A program made the position numbers and the translations under genes. This document shows positions 49,525 to 61,053 of a stretch of 64,000 nucleotides of DNA, one piece after another. Origin of the DNA: Luzula sylvatica (taxonomy: Eukaryota; Streptophyta; Magnoliopsida; Poales; Juncaceae); contig OX326959.1 of the NCBI GenBank assembly GCA_946800325.1, positions 8,638,501 through 8,702,500 on the forward strand, in the 5' to 3' direction. The notes under the pieces were generated by a model. It saw only the letters and a list, made by a program, of their open reading frames with translations, was not told the origin of the DNA and did no database searches. Position 1 is the first letter of the stretch. The number at the start of each line of letters is the position of its first letter.

Positions 49525-49954
49525 TTTAGTTAGTTAGCTAGTAGTTAGTTTTTTAGTTTGTTAGTTTCTTAGTTAATTAGTTAGTTCATATGTATTTATG
49601 ATGGTAGTTAGTTAATTAGTTCGATAGTTAGTTAATTAGTTAATTAGTTAGTTAGTTAGTTGGTTATCTAGTAGTTAGTTAGTTACATAGTTCACAAGTT
49701 AGTTATTTAGTTAGTTATCTAGTTAGTTAGCTAGCTAGCTAGTTAGTTAGTAAGTTAGTGGGTAAGTAAGGAGGTAGTTAGTTCGTTAGTCAATAGGTAT
49801 GTAGGAAGATCGTTAATTAGTTATTCAGTTAGTGGGTAAGTAAGGAGGTAGTTTGTTCGTTATTTAGTTAGTTAGTGGGTTCGTAGGAAGGTAGTTAGTT
49901 AATCAGTTAAGTAGGTAGGTAGGTAGTTAGATAGTTAATAAGTATGTATGAAGG

Positions 49955-49986
<32 letters not shown>

Positions 49987-50024
49987 AAGTTAGTTAGTTA
50001 GTTAGTTACTTAGTTAGTTAGTAC

Positions 50025-50056
<32 letters not shown>

Positions 50057-50156
50057 TTTAGTAAGTTAGTTAGTTAGCGTGTAGTCAGTTAGTTAGTTAG
50101 TTAGTCAATTAGTTCGTTAGTTAATTAGTTTGTCAATTAGTTAGTTAGTTAATTAA

Positions 50157-50188
<32 letters not shown>

Positions 50189-50255
50189 CTTGGAGTAAGT
50201 TAGTTAGTTACTTAGTTGGTTTGTTCGTTAATTAGTGGGTATGTAGGAAGGTCGC

Positions 50256-50308
<53 letters not shown>

Positions 50309-50446
50309 ATTAGTTAGTTAGTTAGTAAGTTAGTTAGTTAATATGTATGTAAGAAGGTAGTTATTTAGTTAGTTAGATAGTTAGTTATTTTGTTAGTTAG
50401 TTAGTTAGTTATCTAGTAGTTAGTTAGTTAGTTAGTAATTGGTTAA

Positions 50447-50477
<31 letters not shown>

Positions 50478-51221
50478 CTCACTTACTTACTTACTTAGTT
50501 AGTAAGTTGTCAGTTAGTTAGTTAATTTGTTAGTAAGTTAGTTGCTTAGTTAGGGGGTTTGTAGGAAGATACTTAGTTAATTAGTTAGTTATGTAGTTAG
50601 GTAGTTAGTTAATAAGTATGTATGAATGTTGTAAGTAAGTTAGTTTGTTAATTAGTTAGATAATAAGTTAGCTAATAGTTAGTTAGTTAGTTTGTTAGTT
50701 AGTTAGTTAGTTAGTTAATTAGTTAGTTATTTAGTTAGTTTGTTTGTTTGTTTGTTTGTGAGTTAATTAGTTAGTTAGTTATAGGTAGTTAGTTGTTAGT
50801 TAGTTAGTTAATTAATTAGTTAGTTCGTTACTTAGTTAGTGGGTTTGCAGGAAGGTAGTTAGTTAATTAGTAAGTTAGGTAGGTAGTTAGTTAGTTAGTT
50901 AATAAGTATGTATGAAAGTAGTTAGTTAGTTAGTTAGTTAGTCAGATAGATAGTTACTTAGTTAATTAGTTAGTTACAAAGTTAGCTAGTAGTTAGTTAG
51001 TTAATTAGTTAGTTATTTAGTTAGTTAGTTAGTTTGTTTGTTTGTTTGTTTGTTTGTTTGTTTGTTGATTTGTTAGTTAGTATGTTCGTTTGATTAGTGG
51101 GTATGTATGAAGGTAGCTGTCAGTTAGTCAGTTAATTAGTTATTTAGTCAGTCAGTTAGTTAGTAGTTAGTTAGTTAGTTAGTTAATATGTATGTAAGAA
51201 GGTTGTTAGTTAGTTAGTTAG

Positions 51222-51252
<31 letters not shown>

Positions 51253-51667
51253 ATTAATTAGTTAGTCTGTTAGTTACTTAGTTAGTGGGTTTGTAGGAAG
51301 GTAGTTAGTTAATTAGTTAGTAGGTTGTTAGTTAGTTTGTTAAAAGGTATGTATGAAGGTAGATAGTTAGTTAGTTATTTTTTTAGTTAGTTAGTTAGTT
51401 AACTAGTATTAGTTTGTTAGTTACTTAGCTAGTAGTTAGTTAGTTAGTTAGTTGGTTAGTGAGTTAATGAGTTAGTTAGTTAATTAGTTAGTTTGTTTGT
51501 TTGCATGGTATGTAGGAAGGTAGTTAGTTAGTTATTTAGTTAATTGGTTAGCTAGAAAGTTAGTTAGTTTCTTAGGTTAGTTATTAGCTTGTTTGTCTGT
51601 TTGTTAGTTTGTTAGTAATTTAGTTAGTTGGTATGTTCGTTAGTTAGTGGGTATGTAGGAAGGTAGC

Positions 51668-51699
<32 letters not shown>

Positions 51700-51867
51700 C
51701 AATTAGTTGGTTAGTTAGTTAGCTAGTAGTTAGTTAGTAAGTTAGTTAGTTAGTTAGTTAGTTAGTTAGCTAGTAGTTAGTCAGTTAGTTAGTTTGTTTG
51801 TTAATTAGTTAGTTAGTTAATATGTATGTAACGTGGTCGTCAGTTAGTTAGTTCGATAGTTAGTTAA

Positions 51868-51905
<38 letters not shown>

Positions 51906-51985
51906 GTTTGTTATCTAGTAGTTAGTTCGTTAGATAGTTCACAAGTTAGTTATTTAGTTATTTAGTTAGTTAGTTAGTTAGTTAG

Positions 51986-52022
<37 letters not shown>

Positions 52023-53053
52023 GGGTATGTAAGGAGGTAGTTAGTTAGTTAGTTAATAGGTATGTAGGAAGATCGTTTGTTAGTTAGTTAGTTAGTTAGT
52101 TAGTTAGTAATTTATTTAGTTAGTTAGTTAGTTAGTGGGTTGGTAGGATGGTAGTTAGTTAGTTAATAAGTATGTATGAGGGTAGTTAGTTAGTTAGTTA
52201 GTTAGTTAATTAGTTAGTTAGTAAGTTAGCTAGTAGTTAGTTAGTTAGTTAGTTAGTTGTTTAGTTAGTTGTTTAGTTAGCGTGTAGTTAGTTAGTTAGT
52301 TAGTTAATTAGTTGATAGTTAATTAGTTAGTCTGGTTGTTTGTTGGTTAGTTATTGGGTATATAGGAAGGTAGTTAGTTAGTTAGTGGGTACGTAGGAAG
52401 GTAGTTAATTAGTTAATTAATTAGTTAGTTAGTTATTTAATTAATTAGTTAGTTAGTTAGTAAGTTAGTTAGTTAGCTTGTAGTTAGTTAGTTAGTTATT
52501 TAGTTAGTTGGTTTGTTCATTAGTTAGTGGGTATGTAGTAAGGTAGATGTTAGTTAGTTAGTTAGTTAGTTAATTAGTTAGTTAGTTAGCTAGCTAGTAG
52601 TTAGTTAGTCAGTTAATTTGTTAGTTAGTTCGTTAGTTAGTTAGTTAGTTAGTTAGTTATTTTGTGGGTATCTAGGAACGTAGGTAGTTAGTTAGTTAGT
52701 GGGTATGTAGGAAGGTAGTTAGTTAGTTAGTGGGTACGTAAGAAGGGAGTTAATTAGTTAGTTAATTAGTTAGTTAGCTAGCTTGTTGCTAGTTAGATTG
52801 TTATTTAGTTAGTTAGTTAGTTGGTTTGTTCGTTAGTTAGTGGGTATGTAGGAAGGTAGCTAGCTGTTAGTTAGTTAGTGAGTTAATTAGTTAGTTAGTT
52901 AGTTGGCTAGTAGTTAGTTAGTTAGTTAGTTAGTTAATTTGTTAGTTAGTTAGTTAGTTAGTTAGTCCATATGTATATAAGAAGGTAGTTATTTAGTTAG
53001 TTAGATAGTTAGTTATTTAGTTATCTAGTAGTTAGTTAGTTACTTAGTTAGTC

Positions 53054-53093
<40 letters not shown>

Positions 53094-53430
53094 GTTAGTT
53101 ACTTTGTTAGTTAGTTAGTAAGTTGTTAGTTAGTTAGTTAGTTAATTAGTTAGTCAGTTAGTTAGTTAATTAGTTGGTTAGTTAATTAGTTAGTTAGGTA
53201 GTTAGTTAGTTTGTTAGTCAATGGGTATGTAGGAAGGTACTTTGTTAGTTAGTTAGTGGGTATGTAGGAAAGTAGTGTGTTAGTTAGTTCATTAGTTAGT
53301 TAGTTAGTTAATTAGTAAGTTAGCTAGCTAGCTAGTTAACAAGTATGTAGTTTGTTAGTTAGTTAGTTAATTTGTTAGTTAGTTTGTTTGTAAGTTAGTT
53401 AGTTGGTATGTTCGTTAGTTAGTGGGAATG

Positions 53431-53462
<32 letters not shown>

Positions 53463-54499
53463 AGTTAGTTAGTTAGTTAGTTAGCTAATTAGTTAGTTTG
53501 TTAGTTACTTAGTTAGGGGTTTGTTGGAAGGTAGTTAGTTAATTAGTTAGTAGGTTGTTAGTTAGTTAGTTAAAAGGTATGTATGAAAGTACGTAGATAG
53601 TTAGTTAGTTATTTTGTTAGTTAGTTGGTTAGTTGGCAAGTAGTTAGTTAGTTAGTTAGCTATTAGTTAGTTAGTTTGTTTGTTTGTTAATGAGTTAATG
53701 AGTTAGTTAGTTAATTAGTTAGTTAGTTGGTAATAATGGTATGTAGGATGGTAGTTAGTTAGTTAGTTAATTAGTTAGCTAGAAAGTTAGTTAGTTACTT
53801 AGTTAATTAGTTAGAAAGTTTGTTTGTTAGTAATTTAGTTAGTTGGTATGTTCGTTAGTTAGTGGGTATGTAGGAAGGTAGCTAGTTAGTTAGTTAGTTA
53901 GTTAGTTAGTTAATTTGTTGGTTAGTTAGTTAGCTAGTTGTTAGTTAGTAAGTTAGTTAGTTAGTCAGTTACTTAGTTACTTAGTTAGTTAGCTAGTAGT
54001 TATTCAGTTAGTTAGTTAGTTTGTTAATTAGTTAGTTAGTTAGTTAATATGTATGTAACATTGTAGTCAATTAGTTAGTTCGATAGTTAGTTAATTAGTT
54101 AGTTAGTTAGTTATTTAGTTAGTTAGGTCGGTAGGTAGGTAGGTAGGTAGTTAGTTAGTTAGTTAGTTATTTAGTTAGTGGGTTTGTAGGAAGGTAGTAA
54201 GTTAGTTAGTTAGTTAGTTATGTAGGAAGTTAGTTAGTTAGTTAATATATATGTATGAAATTAGTTAGTTAGTTAGTCAGTTAATTTGTTAGTTAGTTAG
54301 TTAGCTAGTAGTTGTTAGTTAGTTTGTTAGTATGTTTGTAATAAGGTAGTTAGTTAGTTGGTTAAATATTTAGTAAATTAATTATTTAATTAGATAGTAA
54401 GTTAGTTAGTTAGTCATCCAGTAGTTAGTTAGTTAGTTAGTTTAGTTAGTTACTTAGTTAGTTTAGTTAGTTAGTTAGTTAGTTAGTTAATTACTTAGC

Positions 54500-54533
<34 letters not shown>

Positions 54534-54755
54534 ATTAGTTACTTAGATAGTTAGTTAGTTTAGCTAGTAGTTAGTTAGTTAGTTAGTTAGTTAGTTGGTT
54601 GGTTAGTTAGTTCGTTATTATGTTCGTTAGTTAGTGGGTATGTAGGAAGGTAGCTGTCAGTTATTTAGTTAGTTCATTAGTTTGTTAGCTAGTTAGCTAG
54701 TAGTTAATTAGTTAGTTAATTAGTTAGTTAGTTAGTTAATTAGTTAGTTAGTTTC

Positions 54756-54786
<31 letters not shown>

Positions 54787-54834
54787 TTACGTATGTAAAA
54801 AGGTTGTTAGTTAGTTAGTTAGATAGTTAGTTAT

Positions 54835-54869
<35 letters not shown>

Positions 54870-55102
54870 ATTAGTTAGTTAGTTAGTAGTTAGTTAGTTA
54901 GCTAGTTAGTTAGTTACTTGTTAGTTAGTTAGTTAATTAGTTAGTTAATTAATAAGTTAGTTAGTTAGTTAGTTAGTTACTTAATTAGTGGATTTGTAGG
55001 AAGGTAGTTAGTTATTTAGTTAGTCAGTTAGTTAAATAGTTAGTTTGTTAGTTAGTTTGTTAGTTAGTTGGTATGTAGGAAGGTAGTTAGTTTGTTTGTT
55101 TG
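47391..55102 (+). repeat. TTAG satellite
   Basis: About 7.7 kb of TTAG-phase repeats with GTGGGTATGTAGGAAGGTAG islands, TTTG runs (51024-51065) and an occasional extra C. There are no genes and no other insertions. A 190-bp local tandem duplication is listed separately. It ends at the solo copia-type LTR. Confidence 0.95.
47991..48360 (+). repeat. 190-bp tandem duplication within satellite
   Basis: The segment with TTTGTTAATTAGTTAGTTCG, TTAGCGTGTAGTCAG and TTCATTAGCTAG appears twice, offset by exactly 190 bp (AGTTAGTTTG at 48011 and 48201). The copies differ at only a few bases, for example GTTGGAAGGCAG against GTAGGAAGGTAG. It is a very recent duplication. Confidence 0.85.
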
Positions 55103-55653
55103 TGTTGGGAATTCACCCGTCCCCGGGCCCGCGCAGCGGATATGAAGACCCGGTCCGGTTCCCAAAATCCAAGATCACGCCATGACTTCGAGGGTACGAT
55201 GCAATAGAAGGATAGACGATTACCAGCGTGAAATTGATCACGCACGACGGGTTGATCGCTCGCATCCTTGCCTTCTCCGGCGTCACGTTGGTGACTAGTC
55301 CGTGCGTCCCATACCACACGTCTCCCACCGTCTTGACACGTCTCCGGTTGTCTTTCGTGCGTCCCACGTCCACACTCTTCTACTGCCAATAGTTTTGCTC
55401 CTTCGGTTTGATCACAATCGAAGAGTCACAAGTGTCGCTCCTCTACTTGTATCCACCGTGAGTCGGAGTTCGTCGGTCGCGGGTGCAACTGCCTAGACGC
55501 TATACCGGCGAACTTGCTTGATTAGATCGATTCTCTATTCCGAGAAAAACTCTTTTTCTCGGTTTTCTCTCTTCGCACTCTTTCACTCTCTGAAAGTTGA
55601 CTCTCAATATTCTGGATTAATCTTATTAATTCCACAGGTTGGACTGAATGAAT

Positions 55654-55657
<4 letters not shown>

Positions 55658-55707
<50 letters not shown>
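55658..55707. repeat. GA microsatellite, about 25 units
   Basis: An uninterrupted (GA)n run in the LTR just downstream (minus strand) of its TATA box. On the transcribed strand it is a CT-rich leader, common in plant LTRs. Confidence 0.95.
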
Positions 55708-55708
<1 letters not shown>

Positions 55709-55714
55709 ATCCTA

Positions 55715-55722
55715 TTTATATC
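55715..55722 (-). promoter_or_regulatory. Copia solo LTR TATA box
   Basis: TATAAATA on the minus strand (context GATATAAATAGG), just upstream of the CT-rich leader. It also fixes the LTR orientation as minus. Confidence 0.65.
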
Positions 55723-56178
55723 ATATAGGATAAGGATGGGCCAAAAGGTATGTATATCTCATATACACCTTTTCAGACAGAAAACTGCAGACACCCTTTA
55801 AGTATTCTATTGAAACGAAACTATTAAATCGTTCCAACCGACTTTAAACCTTCACGAAAGTTCTAGATAATCTTATTATCTTTCCATCCCAATTTGGCCT
55901 GGCCCAATTGGAGTTCGGATGCGAAAGTTACGGACGTTTTACTAACTGTATCTCAAACGGTCGCACCCTTTCGGTATTCCATTAAAAGGACACTGATACT
56001 TTGTTCAAATGAAACATATTTCTACAGGAAGGTTGTAGATAATCTTATTATCTATCTAACCCAATTTGAACCATTCAAATTGGACTTTCCTACTGAAATA
56101 TAAGACCACGAATGTACGCTTACATTCGTTTATCCTTATGTACACTTTTACGGTTGATCCGAAACTGTATTTCCTTCA

Positions 56179-56686
56179 GTTTGTTAGTTAATTAGTTAGT
56201 GAGTTAGTTAGTTTCTTAGTTTGTTAGTTAGTTTGTTTGTTATAGGTTACTTAGTTAGTATGTTCGTTAGTTAGTGGATATGTAAGAAGGTAGCTAGTTA
56301 GTTAGTTAGTTAGTTAGTTAATTAGTTAGTTATTTAGTTAGTTAGTTAGTTAGTTGGTTGGTTGGTTGGATAGTTAGTTTGTTAGTTAGTTACTTAGCCA
56401 GTTAGGTAATTAGTTAGTTAGTTGGTACGTAGGAAGGTAGTTAGTTAGTTTGTTTGTTAGTTAATTAGTTAGTTAGAGAGTTAGTTAGTTACTTAGTTAG
56501 TTAGTTATTTAGTTAGTATTTTATAGGTTACTTAGTCAGTATATTCGTTATTTAGTGGATATGTAGGAAGGTAGTTAGTTAGTTTGTTTCTTTGTTTGTT
56601 TGTTTGTTTGTTTGTTAGTTAATTAGTTAGCTAGTTAGCTAGCTTGTAGTTAGTTAGTTACTTAGTTAGTTAATTAGGTAGGAAGC

Positions 56687-56724
<38 letters not shown>

Positions 56725-56906
56725 ATATGTATGTATGAAATTAGTTAGTTAGTTAGGTAATTAGTTAGATAGTTAGTAAGTTAGTTAGTATGTTTATAAT
56801 AAGGTAGTTAATGTGTTAGATATTTAGTTAATTAGTTAATCAGTAGTTAGTTAATTAGTTAGTTATTTATTTATTTAGTTAGTTAGTTAGTTAGTTATTT
56901 AGTTAA

Positions 56907-56951
<45 letters not shown>

Positions 56952-57114
56952 GGGTACGTAGGAAGGTATGTAGGTATTTAGTTAGTTAGTTAGTTTGTTA
57001 ATTAGTTACTTAGTTAGTTAGTTAGCTAGTCGTTAGTTAGTTTGTTTGTTTGTTAATATGTTCCTTAGTTAGTGCGTATGTAGGAAGGTAGCTGTTAGTT
57101 ATTTAGTTAGTTAA

Positions 57115-57181
<67 letters not shown>

Positions 57182-57185
57182 CAAG

Positions 57186-57231
<46 letters not shown>

Positions 57232-57410
57232 ATTAGTTAGTTAGTTAGTCAGTTAATATGTATGTAAGAACGTTTTTAGTTTGTTAGTTAGATAGTTAGT
57301 TAATTAGTTAGTTATTTATCTGGTAGTTTGTTAGTTAGTTAGTTAATTTGTTAGTTAGTTAGTTAGTAGTTAGTTAGTTAGCTAGTAGTTAGTTAGTTAG
57401 TTAGTTAGTA

Positions 57411-57443
<33 letters not shown>

Positions 57444-57607
57444 AATAATTAGTTACTTACTTACTTACTTACTTAGTTAGTGGGTTTGTAGGAAGGTAGT
57501 TAGTTATTTAGTTTAGTTAGGTAGTTAGTTAGTTAGTCAGTTAGTTAATAGGTATGTATGAAGGTAGATAGTTAGTTAGGTATTTAGTTAGTTAGTTAAA
57601 TAGCTAG

Positions 57608-57657
<50 letters not shown>

Positions 57658-57918
57658 ATTAGTTGGTACGTAGGAAGGTAGTTAGTTAGTTAGTCAGTTA
57701 CTTAGTTACTTAGTTAGTTAGTTAGTTAGTTAATTTGTTAGTAGGTTACTTAGTTAGTATGTTCGTTAGTTAGTGGATATATAGGAAGGTAGATAGTTAG
57801 ATAGTTAGTTAGTTAGTTAGTTAGTTAATTAGTTATCTAATTGGCTAGCTAGTAGTTAGTTTGTTTGTTTGTTTGTTTGTTTGTTTGTAATACGGTAGTC
57901 AGTTAGTTGGTTAGATAT

Positions 57919-57951
<33 letters not shown>

Positions 57952-58033
57952 GGGTATGTAGGAAGGTAGTTAGTTAGTAAGTTAGTTAGTAAGTTAGTCA
58001 ATAGGTATGTATGAAGATACTTAGTTAGTTAGG

Positions 58034-58068
<35 letters not shown>

Positions 58069-58915
58069 GTAGGTAGTTAGGAAGGTAGTTAGTTAGTTAA
58101 TATGTATGTATTAAATTAGTTAGTTAATTAGTTAGTTAGTTAGTTAATTAATTAGTTAGTTAGTTAGTTATCTAGTAGTTAGTTATCTAGTTAGTATGTT
58201 TGTTATAAGGTAGTTAGTTAGTTGGCCAGATATTTTGTTAATTAGTTAGTCAGTTAGTTAGTTATCTAGTAGTTAATTAGTTAGTTAGTTAGTTAATTAG
58301 TTACTTATTTAGTAAGTTTGTTAGTTAGTTAGCTATAAGTTAGTTAGTTAGTAAGTTAGCTAGTTAGCTAGTAGTTTGTTTGTTTGTTTGTTTGTTAATT
58401 CGTATGTAGGAAGGTAAGTTAGTTAGTTTGTTAGTTCGTTAGTTCATAGGTATGTAGTTCGTTAGTTAGTTAGTTAGTTAATATGTATGTGGGATGATAG
58501 TTAGTTAGTTAGTCAGTTAGTTAGTTAGGTAGTTAGTTAGTTAGATAGTTTGTTAGTGGGTATGTAGGAAGGTAGGTAGTTAGTTTGTTGGTTGGTTAGT
58601 TAATAGGTATGTAGCAAGATAGTTAGTTAGTTAGCTAGTAAGTTAGCTAGTTATTTAGTTAGTTAGATAGATAGTTAGTAAGTTAGTTAGTGGGTTTGTA
58701 TGAAGGTAGTTAGCTTATTAGTTAGTAAGCTAGTTAGTTAGCTAGTTAGTTAATATGGTGTGTATGAAGGTTGTTAGTTAGTTAGTTAGTTAGTTAGTTA
58801 GTAAGTTAGTTAATAGTTAGTTACTTAGTTAGCTAGTAGTTAATTAGTTAGTTAGTTAATTAGTTAGTTATTTAGTTAGTTAGGTAGTTAGTCAGTGAGT
58901 TTAGTAGTTAGTTAG

Positions 58916-58957
<42 letters not shown>

Positions 58958-59020
58958 GGTTTGTAGGAAGGTAGGTAGTTAATTAGTTAGTTAGGTAGTT
59001 AGTTCGTTAGTTTGTTAATA
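56179..59020 (+). repeat. TTAG satellite, last block
   Basis: TTAG-phase repeats with more TTTG runs (for example 57860-57890) and a perfect (TTAC)n run at about 58917-58955. It ends at about 59020, where retrotransposon DNA begins. There are no genes. Confidence 0.93.
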
Positions 59021-59495
59021 TTGCATTATTGGTGACACCTTTTCTCCCAATTTCTCGAGACGATCAATCAATGCTTGTACCTTTAAAACGTGAGTGTTAG
59101 CCGAAGATCCGTTAGGCATCTTGTAGTTATCCAATCCTTCAACGTATTGAACCTTTCAATACGTTCTTGCTCTTGGGACATTTTCTGGACCGTCACATTA
59201 ATCTCGTACGCATCTGAATCCTTGAATTAATTCTGCAAATTCGCGTCCATACATGCCAACATGAGGCACGTCACGTCATTTGACTCCTTCTTAAGTTTTT
59301 CAAATGCCGCCTTTTCTTCGTTCGAAGCCTTATCATCGGGAGTCACCATCTTCGTGTCCAACATGTGACTCTTGCACTTGAATTGATTCAGCAAATAATT
59401 AAGTTTCGGTGCCATTCAAGATAGTTCTTTCCGACTAGCTTCTCCGTTTCCAAGACCGATCTTATCGACATGGAGTTTGTGTTGCTTGAAGTCAT
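59021..59495 (-). pseudogene. gag (pseudo): Decayed Ty1/copia gag fragment
   Basis: On the minus strand the ATG at 59495 gives MTSSNTNSMSIRSVLETEKL and continues LVGKNYLEWHRNL before a TGA (59388-59390). A typical plant copia gag starts this way (LxGxNFLDWxRNL). The next frame (59415-59227) continues the family, with EEKAAFEKLKKESNDVTCLM and then a stop. After it come FKDSDAYEINVTVQKMSQEQ and, after a further frameshift, NTHVLKVQALIDRLEKLG. At least two frameshifts and one stop are therefore visible in about 470 bp. The sequence breaks into satellite at 59020. It is a relic and belongs to a different copia lineage from the element at 41-43 kb. Confidence 0.85.
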
Positions 59496-59679
59496 GATTG
59501 CTACAACGAAAAATACTTGAAATGAGTTTGATACTAACATGTGCAAACTTATTCTATATGCTTATGTGATGATATGAAATATGTTACTTTTATCAAATCA
59601 ATAACCCTAATATTGATTCGGGATTCTAAATCCAATAACACCTCCAGATCCATATTTCATGATCCTTCCCCAAGTGTGA
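59496..59679 (-). other. Probable copia leader upstream of the gag relic
   Basis: AT-rich sequence between the gag ATG and the point where gypsy LTR homology begins (about 59680). In minus orientation it sits where a 5' leader would be. I see no primer site or LTR end, so the copia element is broken here by the gypsy LTR. Confidence 0.4.
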
Positions 59680-61012
59680 AAATTTGTCTAGATAGAGGTC
59701 TGAATATTATAAAATTTATCCTAAAATTTCAAACAATTTGGACAACGGAATTAAAAGTTATTAACGAATTACAATCACGTCTCTGAAAAACAGTCCCTGA
59801 AAACAGCAGGTTTTCAGTTTAAGTGACAGTTTTCAAAAATTCATATCAATTCAAATATTTCATGAAATTCAACGATTCAAAAAGTTCCCGAAACTAGAAA
59901 TCAAGATCTACGTAATGAAAGAAACAATTTTAACTTTCCAGATCTAGAATATACTGAATTAGGTTAAACAAGAATATATACTGGATTTCTGAGTTAGTTT
60001 TCTATTTGAAGTTTTTTAAATTAAGTTTGGTTCTAGATTTGTTTTGGAAAATAATTAAACTGACATTAAGAGAATAAAGAGAAAAAGATCAAATTTAAAA
60101 ACTCAAATTTGAACAAGGATTTTTAGAATCAAACAAGTTACATTTACACAACAAATTCGAGAATTGAAAAGACTACACCTAAAACGAGAAGAAAGCTTCA
60201 ACGTGATTAGAGGTACTCCTTCATTGTGAGTGTGAACGATTGATGCTCGAATCGCTAGGAAGCTAGGAGATTGAGCGGTTTACTCGTCTTGAAGAAGTCG
60301 ACTTTCCCGGTTGAAGAAGGCTTCGAGACCGGAAATTAAGAACACGTTTTCACCGGATGAAGAAGGCTTCGAGTCCGGTTGTGGAGTGTCTCTTTTACGA
60401 CTTGCTTAGATCTTTTCACCAAATGAAGAAACCTTGAATTTGGAGATGGAGGAAATTCCCGAATTAATGAAACTTGAGTGGTTCTTGAGAGTTCTTGAGA
60501 GTTCTAGAGAGTGCTTGGAGAGGGAGAGAGAGAGTGAAGAAGAAAGTGAGAGAGTAAAAAAAGCATGTAGCGCTGCCCCATGGGCCCTTGGGGTCTATTT
60601 ATAGTGCATTTGGAGCCTTCTCATTGGTCAAGAGATGGTTGAGAGGATTGAGGGAAGTTTGGTAATTGTAGGTGAGGAAGGTGGGCTGAATGGTGGTTAA
60701 AGTGTGAGTGGTTTTCGTATAGAATTTGGTGTACACTTTTGTGTGGTAGATTACTTGCCTCCTTCTTCATACGTGTACCGAAATGGGCAGTATAATATAT
60801 CGATTTTATCGGCGCGAGGAGATGAAGACAACTACACTGTTGGAATGTCAAAAACTTTCGCCCAAAAACCTGAAATTATCAATAAAACACACTTAGTGAA
60901 GAAATATTCTTGTAATCTTAAATATGAACAATTATATACACGAAGGTAACATTTGAAAGAGCTAAAATCCCTAAATTATATACTAAAAATGTGCTTAATT
61001 TTCCTCTTATCA
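59680..61012 (-). mobile_element. Gypsy LTR A, lacking its U5 end
   Basis: On the minus strand it starts TGATAAGAGGAAAATTA at 61012 and runs to about 59680, where homology stops near GACAAATTTTC. The final part with the GACGCAATAGCTCCC motif, present in LTR B, is missing. It is nearly identical to LTR B. It has TATA at 60596-60603, and GA-rich leader sequence at about 60520-60550. Confidence 0.8.
60596..60603 (-). promoter_or_regulatory. Gypsy LTR A TATA box
   Basis: TATAAATA on the minus strand, same context as in the LTRs at 46975 and 62067. Confidence 0.6.
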
Positions 61013-61053
61013 AATATGGTGGTGTGGCTGCTGGGATTTTAGCTCTTTCAAAT
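60951..61053. repeat. 21-bp perfect inverted repeat at the LTR A/B junction
   Basis: ATTTGAAAGAGCTAAAATCCC (60951 onward) and its exact complement at 61033-61053 flank a 61-bp loop containing the LTR A terminus. The right arm is the start-proximal segment of an LTR in inverted orientation, so the 41 bp between LTR A and LTR B include an inverted scrap of LTR. Confidence 0.85.

Larger units (their letters stand above)
55103..56178 (-). mobile_element. Solo LTR, copia-type, with target duplication GTTTG
   Basis: On the minus strand it runs from TGAAGGAAATACAG to GAATTCCCAACA, 1076 bp with TG/CA ends. GTTTG lies on both sides (55098-55102 and 56179-56183), a proper 5-bp target duplication. There is no primer site or internal DNA, so this is a solo LTR left by recombination between two LTRs. 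A TATA box (55715-55722) and a GA microsatellite (55658-55707) sit at the promoter and leader. The TGAAGGAAATA start recalls copia LTRs of other plants. Small open frames in the U5 part (55087-55496) have no recognisable product. Confidence 0.9.

Noticed and set aside
55087..55710. Frames of 60-100 codons in the solo copia-type LTR
   Set aside because: They overlap on both strands within LTR U5 and the GA microsatellite. There is no recognisable product and no start context favouring any one.
910..59020. Repeat array as a CRISPR array
   Set aside because: There are no constant-length repeats with unique spacers; it is simple-sequence satellite in a plant nuclear context.
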